The notes under the pieces: generated by a model
What the model was told of the DNA's origin: nothing
Databases searched by the model: none
The model's input: the letters and a program-made list of their open reading frames with translations, nothing else
Program-made: the position numbers and the translations under genes
In this document: positions 6,008 to 10,900 of the stretch, one piece after another
Layout of the letters: each line of letters starts with the position of its first letter
Numbering within the stretch: position 1 is the first letter of the stretch
Assembly (NCBI GenBank): GCA_002469605.1
Contig: DKMV01000153.1
Location: 1-10,900 of the forward strand
Source of the DNA: Leclercia sp. UBA7405
Lineage (GTDB): Bacteria; Pseudomonadota; Gammaproteobacteria; Enterobacterales; Enterobacteriaceae
Reading direction: 5' to 3'
DNA: 10,900 bases

Positions 6008-6397
6008 ATGAAATGCACCATGAGTTGGATACTTGCGGCGGGAATATCCCTTGCTGCCGGGAATCTGCACGCCGTTGAGGTGGAGGTCCCCGGGTTGTTA
6101 ACGGACCATACGGTCACATCTGTCGGGCATGATTTTTATCGTGCTTTCAGCGACAAATGGGAAAGTAGTTTTCCTGGAAACTTAACAATCAACGAACGGC
6201 CCAGCGCGCGCTGGGGAAGCTGGATAACCATAACGGTTAATCAGGACGTGATTTTTCAAACGTTTTTATTCCCTACGCGGCAGGGTCTTAAAGACAACGT
6301 CAACGTTGCCCTGGCACAAACCGAAGAAGCGCTAAATCGTCGGCAGATCGATAAAGCCCTGCTGAGTACAGGCGATTTAGCGCAAGACGAATTTTAA
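6008..6397 (+). CDS. csgE: CsgE, curli secretion-channel adaptor
   Basis: 129 residues, identical in length to E. coli. Periplasmic; forms a nonameric cap on CsgG, delivers CsgA and gives the channel substrate specificity. Signal peptide 1-22 (AAGNLHA before VEVEVPG). The conserved core [24 protein letters not shown] and [19 protein letters not shown] is intact, and the C-terminus ends [12 protein letters not shown]. The stretch after [11 protein letters not shown] differs most from E. coli. It begins 4 bp after the csgD stop with AGG inside the csgD end, so translation is probably coupled. Confidence 0.97.
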   Translation: MKCTMSWILAAGISLAAGNLHAVEVEVPGLLTDHTVTSVGHDFYRAFSDKWESSFPGNLTINERPSARWGSWITITVNQDVIFQTFLFPTRQGLKDNVNVALAQTEEALNRRQIDKALLSTGDLAQDEF

Positions 6398-6421
6398 AAG
6401 AATATCCATCCGGAGGCTGTC

Positions 6422-6838
6422 ATGCGTGTTAAACATGCAGTGATTGTTTTACTTATTATCTCGCCAGTAACCTGGGCCGGAAATATGACGTTCCAGTTCC
6501 GCAACCCTAATTTTGGCGGTAACCCAAATAATGGTGCATATCTTTTAAACGGTGCCCAGGCGCAAAACTCTTATAAAGATCCCAGCTATGACGATGATTT
6601 TGGCATCGAAACACCCTCGGCGCTGGATAACTTTACTCAGGCCATTCAGTCTCAGATATTAGGCGGATTATTAACCAATATTAATACCGGCAAGCCGGGG
6701 CGAATGGTGACCAAGGAGTACATTGTTGATATTGCCAACCGCGATGGGCAATTGCAGTTAAACGTGACCGACCGGAAAACGGGGCAAACCTCCACCATTG
6801 AGGTTTCAGGTTTGCAAGCCAGCTCCACCGACTTTTAA
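6422..6838 (+). CDS. csgF: CsgF, nucleator-anchoring curli assembly factor
   Basis: 138 residues as in E. coli. Signal peptide 1-19 (ISPVTWA) then the mature N-terminus [19 protein letters not shown]. In structures this stretch plugs into the CsgG barrel as a second constriction, and it is almost unchanged here. The rest reaches the surface and holds CsgB. The central [20 protein letters not shown] helix and the C-terminal [21 protein letters not shown] hairpins are also conserved. CGGAGG lies just before the ATG. 24 bp separate it from csgE and 26 bp from csgG. Confidence 0.97.
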   Translation: MRVKHAVIVLLIISPVTWAGNMTFQFRNPNFGGNPNNGAYLLNGAQAQNSYKDPSYDDDFGIETPSALDNFTQAIQSQILGGLLTNINTGKPGRMVTKEYIVDIANRDGQLQLNVTDRKTGQTSTIEVSGLQASSTDF

Positions 6839-6864
6839 ACAACGACGTGATAAGGACAATAATC

Positions 6865-7698
6865 ATGCAGCGCTTTCTTTTACTTGTTGCAGTGTGCTTA
6901 TTGAGCGGTTGTTTAACTGCTCCACCGAAACAAGCTGCAAAACCGACATTAATGCCCCGGGCGCAGAGCTATCGTGATTTAACGCATCTGCCAATGCCAA
7001 CCGGTAAAATATTCGTCTCGGTCTATAACATTCAGGATGAAACCGGGCAATTTAAACCTTACCCGGCCAGTAACTTCTCCACCGCCGTTCCGCAAAGCGC
7101 CACCGCAATGCTGGTGACGGCATTAAAAGATTCGCGCTGGTTTATTCCTCTGGAGCGTCAGGGGCTACAAAACCTGCTTAACGAACGTAAGATCATCCGC
7201 GCCGCCCAGGACAACGGTACCGTCGCGGTTAACAACCGCATTCCGTTGCAGTCGCTGACGGCGGCAAACGTGATGGTGGAAGGGTCTATTATTGGCTACG
7301 AAAGTAACGTCAAATCAGGCGGCGTGGGAGCGCGCTACTTTGGTATTGGCGGCGATACCCAGTATCAGCTGGATCAGATAGCGGTTAACCTGCGCGTCAT
7401 TAACGTCAGCACGGGTGAGATCTTATCTTCGGTCACCACCAGCAAAACGATCCTCTCTTATGAAGTACAGGCCGGGGTGTTCCGCTTCGTCGACTATCAG
7501 CGACTGCTGGAAGGCGAAATTGGCTATACCTCGAATGAACCCGTCATGCTGTGTCTGATGTCGGCTATCGAAACCGGGGTTATTTTCCTGATTAACGACG
7601 GTATCGATCGCGGCCTGTGGGATCTGCAGAATAAGAACGAAGTGAAGAACGATATTCTGGTGAAGTACCGCGAAATGTCGGTGCCCCCGGAATCCTGA
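6865..7698 (+). CDS. csgG: CsgG, outer-membrane curli secretion channel (lipoprotein)
   Basis: 277 residues from ATG 6865, the E. coli length, with AAGGA upstream; an in-frame GTG at 6847 would precede the ribosome site and spoil the signal. Lipoprotein signal with lipobox LSGC, lipidated Cys16. Nonameric 36-stranded barrel through which CsgA, CsgB and CsgF leave the cell. The channel constriction residues Tyr51, Asn55 and Phe56 (mature numbering) are all present in YPASNFSTAV. The periplasmic domain and the two membrane hairpins (around SNVKSGGVGARYFGIGGDTQY and SSVTTSKTILSYEVQAGVFRF) closely match E. coli. Last gene of csgDEFG, followed by a strong terminator. Confidence 0.98.
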   Translation: MQRFLLLVAVCLLSGCLTAPPKQAAKPTLMPRAQSYRDLTHLPMPTGKIFVSVYNIQDETGQFKPYPASNFSTAVPQSATAMLVTALKDSRWFIPLERQGLQNLLNERKIIRAAQDNGTVAVNNRIPLQSLTAANVMVEGSIIGYESNVKSGGVGARYFGIGGDTQYQLDQIAVNLRVINVSTGEILSSVTTSKTILSYEVQAGVFRFVDYQRLLEGEIGYTSNEPVMLCLMSAIETGVIFLINDGIDRGLWDLQNKNEVKNDILVKYREMSVPPES

Positions 7699-7712
7699 TA
7701 AAACGCGCAAAT

Positions 7713-7744
7713 AAAAAGGCGAGACCCGGGTCTCGCCTTTTTTT
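7713..7744. terminator. Intrinsic terminator of csgDEFG, shared with convergent ycdZ
   Basis: A perfect 20-bp palindrome GGCGAGACCCGGGTCTCGCC (7718-7737) is followed by seven T (7738-7744) and preceded by five A. Strong for csgG transcription on the plus strand. The A run gives a shorter T tract for ycdZ on the minus strand, whose stop codon (7743-7745) overlaps the element. Confidence 0.93.
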
Positions 7745-8225
7745 ATTCTTTTAACGCCACGGGGCTATGCCCCCTCGCCCGTCGGGCAGCCAGCCAGAGT
7801 CCGCTATTTTTCATGGCGTAGCCAAACACCAGCCCGAGGGCTAGCGAAGGTACCACCAGCGCCCAGTCGCCCTGCCCGGCAAAGGTGGCGCAGGCGCCAA
7901 TAAAGGTACCGGGCACGAAAGAGAGCAGCAGATGTTTTGCCTGCACACACATCAAAAAAGCCACCACGCCGGTCATGGCATAGCCAAAAATTTCCAGATG
8001 TGGCGCCAGCGCGCTACCGTGGATAATCACCAGCGCCCACGCCACCCCGCTCATCAGGGTGCAGGCCGAAATAAACAGCCCCTTCAGCCCGCCCTGCGGG
8101 CAGGCGAAATAGGCCGTGCAGCCCAGAAAGCCCGCCCAGCTGAGTAATCCCAGAGAGACCGCAACCCAGCCCCAGATTCCGGAGAGGATGCCCGTCGTGA
8201 GTGCGATAGAGAGTAGTATGTTCAT
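7743..8225 (-). CDS. ycdZ: YcdZ, DUF1097 inner-membrane protein
   Basis: 160 residues from ATG 8225, which matches the N-terminus MNILLSIA of E. coli YcdZ (163 residues); upstream in-frame ATGs at 8273 and 8234 give a basic, poorly conserved extension. There is only a weak ribosome site. About five hydrophobic segments: 1-17, 19-40, 49-68, 78-105 and 121-136, with a conserved SFVPGTFIGACATFAGQGDW loop. DUF1097 family; function unknown. The C-terminal tail is shorter than in E. coli and is basic. It lies 96 bp downstream of ycdY with a CRP-like site between, so it may be transcribed separately as well as from ycdXY. Family call firm, function open. Confidence 0.93.
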   Translation of the reverse strand: MNILLSIALTTGILSGIWGWVAVSLGLLSWAGFLGCTAYFACPQGGLKGLFISACTLMSGVAWALVIIHGSALAPHLEIFGYAMTGVVAFLMCVQAKHLLLSFVPGTFIGACATFAGQGDWALVVPSLALGLVFGYAMKNSGLWLAARRARGHSPVALKE

Positions 8226-8310
8226 GGCGCGCATCTTAGCAGATACGCACCGATGAAATGAGATCAGAAGCACATATTATGCAAAGTGAGTTGCAATATT
8301 ACATTTCAAA

Positions 8311-8326
8311 TGTGATTAAGATCACT
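8311..8326 (-). promoter_or_regulatory. CRP-like site upstream of ycdZ
   Basis: TGTGATTAAGATCACT has the TGTGA-N6-TCACA form with one mismatch. It overlaps the last codons of ycdY. A possible -10 for ycdZ on the minus strand is CATAAT (8281-8276) with no good -35, as in CRP-dependent promoters. The centre would lie about 50 bp before the start at about 8269, which is not one of the most favoured CRP spacings, so the start site is uncertain. Confidence 0.65.
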
Positions 8327-8876
8327 CTTCACTCTCTTCCTGCAGCTCATCCCACATGGCGGCGATAGCTTCGCGGGTAAGCGGCGCCATGGTGCGCCAG
8401 AACGGCGAGGTGGCATGAGCCTCGACTTTGCCAAGAAACGCGCCACACCACGGCAGGATGTATTCGCCAAACAGGGTTTCCAGGGCGTCGTTTTCGTCTT
8501 CCGCCGCATGATCTTCAATCCACGAGGCCGCCAGCAGCAGGGTGCCTATATGGTCGGCGGGCGTATCGGTCAACGGCATGCCGCGCGCAGAGAGAAACGC
8601 ACGCACTTCGGCTTCGGTTGCCCCCTCTTCCCAGGCTGAACGATAAGGCGAGACGCGGCACTCTTCGCCGACAAACAGGGCGTTATAGTCCGCTGCGATC
8701 TGCTGCATATCGCAGCTGTTTTGCAGACGCTGCAGCTGTTCATCCTGCTCAAGCGGCCAGCTCTGGGCCAGCTTGCCCTCACGGATCAGCGTAAAGAGCG
8801 GCACCAGCAGCGGATCCTGAGGCTGGCGATAATAGAGAGAGCCCAGTACGCGGCAGAGGATGGAAAACTCGTTCAT
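8322..8876 (-). CDS. ycdY: YcdY, TorD/NarJ-like chaperone partner of YcdX
   Basis: 184 residues, all-helical by composition, of the TorD/DmsD/NarJ redox-enzyme maturation protein family. In E. coli YcdY is an accessory protein reported to increase YcdX phosphatase activity, rather than serving a molybdoenzyme. Visible family segments are DYNALFVGEECRVSPYRSAW (family pattern Y-x2-LF-x8-P-x-S), and LLLAASWIEDHAAEDE followed by FGEYILPW, matching the usual H-x3-E / W-x2-F-x3-HL-PW region with changes. It starts 20 bp after the ycdX stop with a weak GGA ribosome site, so it is probably translated from a ycdXY mRNA. Confidence 0.92.
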   Translation of the reverse strand: MNEFSILCRVLGSLYYRQPQDPLLVPLFTLIREGKLAQSWPLEQDEQLQRLQNSCDMQQIAADYNALFVGEECRVSPYRSAWEEGATEAEVRAFLSARGMPLTDTPADHIGTLLLAASWIEDHAAEDENDALETLFGEYILPWCGAFLGKVEAHATSPFWRTMAPLTREAIAAMWDELQEESEE

Positions 8877-8896
8877 TTATTTAGTCCATTACACAG

Positions 8897-9634
8897 TTAA
8901 AATTCGGCAAATTCAGGAATCGGCGCCATGCCCCTGGATTCCAGAAAATCGAGTAGACGTCGCGGGGTGACGTTAAGAATACGCTCTTCAGGGAACCCCA
9001 CCTCATCAAGGATTTTACGGCATTCGCTAAAATCACCCAGCGTAAAGGCGGTGTGGGAGTCAGATCCCAGCGCCACCCAGCCTCCGGCATCGCGCACCGC
9101 TGCGGCAACGGCGCGGCAGTTGGCTTCGCTTCCCTTACGCGAGTGCAGGAAGGAGGAGTTGTTGATCTCCAGCGCCACCTGATGTTCCGCCGCGACGCGC
9201 GCGACGGCGTCAATATCAATAGGATATTTGGGGTTGCCCGGATGGCTGATGATGTGCACGTTGCCGCTGGCAATAGTGGCGATCATCGCCTCGGTGTTAG
9301 TGGCCTGGTCCTGCGGCGGAAGCACCGGCTCGTGGAAGCCGGCCAGAATCAGATCCAGAGAGGTGAGCATCGGGCCGGTACAATCAATTTCACCCAGGGT
9401 GTTTTTGATATTGGCCTCAATGCCCCGCAGGATCCCGACGCCGTCGACCACCCGCGGCCAGATGCGCATATTCACAAAGTGCCAGTAGTGCGGCGCATCT
9501 GCCATATCGGGGCCATGATCGGTAATGGCAAAGAGCTTAATATTTTTAAGCTTTGCCTGGGCGATATAGTCATGAAGGTTGCTGTAGGCATGAGTACTGG
9601 CGACGGTATGCATATGCAGGTCAACGGGATACAT
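8897..9634 (-). CDS. ycdX: YcdX, PHP-family trinuclear-metal phosphatase
   Basis: 245 residues from ATG 9634, where AGGAGAG sits 4 bases upstream; this equals the E. coli length, and an in-frame upstream ATG at 9676 has no support. PHP-domain phosphoesterase with a three-zinc centre in the E. coli crystal structure. All the expected ligands are present: His7, His9, His15, His40, Glu73, His101, His131, Asp192 and His194. Other signatures are [30 protein letters not shown] and LGSDSHTAF. The physiological substrate is not settled; YcdX and YcdY have been linked to swarming. First gene of ycdXY(Z). A terminator separates it from ghrA upstream, so it needs its own promoter within about 55 bp; I see only weak candidates there. 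Confidence 0.95.
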   Translation of the reverse strand: MYPVDLHMHTVASTHAYSNLHDYIAQAKLKNIKLFAITDHGPDMADAPHYWHFVNMRIWPRVVDGVGILRGIEANIKNTLGEIDCTGPMLTSLDLILAGFHEPVLPPQDQATNTEAMIATIASGNVHIISHPGNPKYPIDIDAVARVAAEHQVALEINNSSFLHSRKGSEANCRAVAAAVRDAGGWVALGSDSHTAFTLGDFSECRKILDEVGFPEERILNVTPRRLLDFLESRGMAPIPEFAEF

Positions 9635-9690
9635 CGTTCTCTCCTCTCGTGTTTTCCCAAGGATAGCAGTTATCACGGGCGTTTATTAGC

Positions 9691-9712
9691 AAAAACCCGG
9701 CCTGGGCCGGGT
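9691..9712 (-). terminator. Intrinsic terminator of ghrA
   Basis: ACCCGGCC-TG-GGCCGGGT (9695-9712) is an 8-bp GC stem with a tiny loop. On the minus strand it is followed by TTTTTG and starts 6 bases after the ghrA stop. Confidence 0.88.
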
Positions 9713-9717
9713 GTGAC

Positions 9718-10656
9718 TCAGTAACCGCGCTGGCGATCGACCTGCCCGCTGGCGGCTTCTCCCGCCTCCAGCTGACCGATGGTGCGGGCGATATAGGCCA
9801 CCGCTTCCGCCGGGCGCGTGACTGCGGCAATATGCGGCGTCATCGCCACGCGCGGGTGCGCCCAGAGCGGGCTCTCTGGTGGCAGAGGCTCTTTGCTATA
9901 GACATCGAGCATGGCGCCTTTAAGCTTGCCGCTCTCCAGCGCGGCCAGCAGGTCCGGCTCAATCACGTGCACGCCGCGGGCAAGGTTCATCAGGTAGCTC
10001 TGGTCGGGGAGCTGACTGAGCAGCGCGCCGTTGATAATCCCGGCGGTCTGTGCCGTATTGGGCAGCAGGTTAATCAGCACCCGCGTCTCTTTCAGGAAGG
10101 CCGGGAGTTCCTCCGCGCCGGCAAAGCTGGTAACGTTCGGGATCGCTTTACGGCTGCGGCTCCAGCAGCGCAGCGGGAAGCCCCATGGCGCCAGGGCTTC
10201 GGCCACCTTCGAGCCCAGCACGCCTGCCCCCAGAATGCCGACGGTAAAATCTTCGCGCTGATACTCGGCCAGCGGCTCCCAGCGGGCCTGTTGTTTAAGC
10301 GCCTGATAATCATCGAAACGGCGGAACCAGTGCAGCACCTGGCTGACGGCGTACTCCTGCATCTGTTCACCCATGCCGGTATCTTCCAGGCGGAACAGCG
10401 GAATGTGCTCCGGCAGCATCTCCGGATGCGCCTTAAGCTTGCTCAGGATCGAATCGACACCTGCCCCCAGCGCAAAAACCGCTTTCAGATCGCGCCCCTG
10501 CAGCATTTCCACCGGCGGATGCCAGACCAGCGCGTAGTCTGCATGGTCGTTATCGCCCCGCTTCCACTCGCGAACCCGCGCGCCGGGCACGGCTGCCGAC
10601 AGGGCTTTTAGCCAGTAAGCGGTATCAAATGTAGGGTGATAAAAGATGATATCCAT
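9718..10656 (-). CDS. ghrA: GhrA, glyoxylate/hydroxypyruvate reductase A
   Basis: 312 residues from ATG 10656 (AGGAGA 4 bases upstream), the E. coli length; the longer frame to 10713 adds a Lys/Arg-rich extension without homologues that I recall. Cytosolic NADPH-preferring reductase of the D-2-hydroxyacid dehydrogenase family, reducing glyoxylate and hydroxypyruvate. Nucleotide-binding GAGVLG at 143-148 in [14 protein letters not shown], with WSRSRK after the next strand as expected for NADPH preference. Catalytic Arg227 (NLARG), Glu256 (SKEP) and His275 (TPH) are all present. Ends in GQVDRQRGY as in E. coli. Single-gene unit with its own terminator. A possible -10 TATGCT lies at 10714-10709 on the minus strand without a clear -35. 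Confidence 0.97.
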   Translation of the reverse strand: MDIIFYHPTFDTAYWLKALSAAVPGARVREWKRGDNDHADYALVWHPPVEMLQGRDLKAVFALGAGVDSILSKLKAHPEMLPEHIPLFRLEDTGMGEQMQEYAVSQVLHWFRRFDDYQALKQQARWEPLAEYQREDFTVGILGAGVLGSKVAEALAPWGFPLRCWSRSRKAIPNVTSFAGAEELPAFLKETRVLINLLPNTAQTAGIINGALLSQLPDQSYLMNLARGVHVIEPDLLAALESGKLKGAMLDVYSKEPLPPESPLWAHPRVAMTPHIAAVTRPAEAVAYIARTIGQLEAGEAASGQVDRQRGY

Positions 10657-10823
10657 AATTTCTCCTGCTCTTTTGCGCTGTTTTATTTTCTTTTTCAATG
10701 AGATTGTCAGCATAACAAATTCCGGCGCAGGCTGCGTTGTTGATAAATGAGACGCTTTCAGCTTATTTAGGAATCATGTTGTTTGAAGTTTGTATAAACG
10801 CGCTAATTTACTGAAAAAGTTGA

Positions 10824-10852
10824 TTGACGGCAGTTCGGCTTTTCCTTACATT
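10824..10852 (+). promoter_or_regulatory. Stable-RNA-type promoter for tRNA-Ser
   Basis: TTGACG (10824-10829), 17 bp, TACATT (10847-10852), followed by a GC-rich discriminator (GCGCCCG), the mark of stringently controlled stable-RNA promoters. Transcription would start near 10859, with a short precursor leader containing TCCCG (10861-10865) / CGGGA (10873-10877), before the tRNA at 10887. Confidence 0.8.
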
Positions 10853-10886
10853 AGCGCCCGTCCCGCCAACAACGGGAAGACAATAT

Positions 10887-10900
10887 GGTGAGGTGTCCGA
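10887..10900 (+). tRNA. serX: tRNA-Ser (probably GGA anticodon, serX-like), 5' end only
   Basis: The last 14 bases, GGTGAGGTGTCCGA, equal the start of enterobacterial tRNA-Ser(GGA): 7-base acceptor strand GGTGAGG, T8, then the start of the D arm. The anticodon lies outside the window. In E. coli serX sits next to ghrA in this orientation, and a strong promoter lies just upstream here. Confidence 0.75.

Noticed and set aside
9053..9724. Long plus-strand open frame (223 residues) opposite ycdX
   Set aside because: Antisense shadow of ycdX, which has all its metal ligands and a strong ribosome site; the opposite frame shows no recognisable domain.
9832..10611. 259-residue plus-strand open frame opposite ghrA
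   Set aside because: Antisense shadow caused by GC-biased codon use in ghrA; the real gene is full length with catalytic Arg, Glu and His intact.

Overview
This window is the curli (csg) locus of a member of the Enterobacteriaceae, with its usual chromosomal flanks. Gene order, protein lengths and motifs match the Escherichia/Salmonella/Citrobacter/Enterobacter arrangement: opgC - clsC - ymdB - ymdA - csgC - csgA - csgB - (regulatory gap) - csgD - csgE - csgF - csgG - ycdZ - ycdY - ycdX - ghrA - tRNA-Ser. The proteins are clearly orthologous to those of E. coli but differ from my memory of K-12 at many positions, so a related genus is more likely than E. coli itself; I cannot name the species without a search.

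Layout. The left edge (1-711, + strand) is the C-terminal part of the glucan succinyltransferase OpgC. It converges on ymdB-clsC (- strand), a macrodomain protein and cardiolipin synthase C that overlap and are probably translationally coupled. Next comes ymdA, a small secreted protein. The two divergent curli operons follow. csgBA(C) on the - strand encodes the amyloid nucleator, the major amyloid subunit and a periplasmic amyloid inhibitor. csgDEFG on the + strand encodes the master regulator, the secretion-channel adaptor CsgE, the nucleator anchor CsgF and the outer-membrane channel CsgG. Between them lies a 745-bp gene-free, partly AT-rich control region. In it I can place a likely csgD promoter, an OmpR-type box, an MlrA-type palindrome, a structured csgD leader with a possible OmrA/OmrB pairing site, a CsgD box over the csgB promoter, and a perfect inverted repeat in the csgB leader.

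Right flank. An intrinsic terminator separates csgG from the convergent ycdX-ycdY-ycdZ group: a trinuclear-metal PHP phosphatase, its TorD-like partner, and a DUF1097 membrane protein with a CRP-like site upstream. ghrA (glyoxylate/hydroxypyruvate reductase) has its own terminator. The last 14 bases are the start of a tRNA-Ser gene behind a strong stable-RNA-type promoter.

How the genes work together. CsgD activates csgBA. CsgA and CsgB cross the inner membrane by Sec signals, are kept unfolded in the periplasm (helped by CsgC), pass through the CsgG/CsgE channel, and polymerise on CsgB held at the surface by CsgF.

Novelty. The coding content is a well-studied system and I see no undescribed multi-gene system. 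The points worth a second look are at the RNA and regulatory level (csgB leader hairpin, csgA/csgC terminator, csgD leader), plus the unstudied ymdA, the displaced clsC start and an in-frame direct repeat inside csgA.
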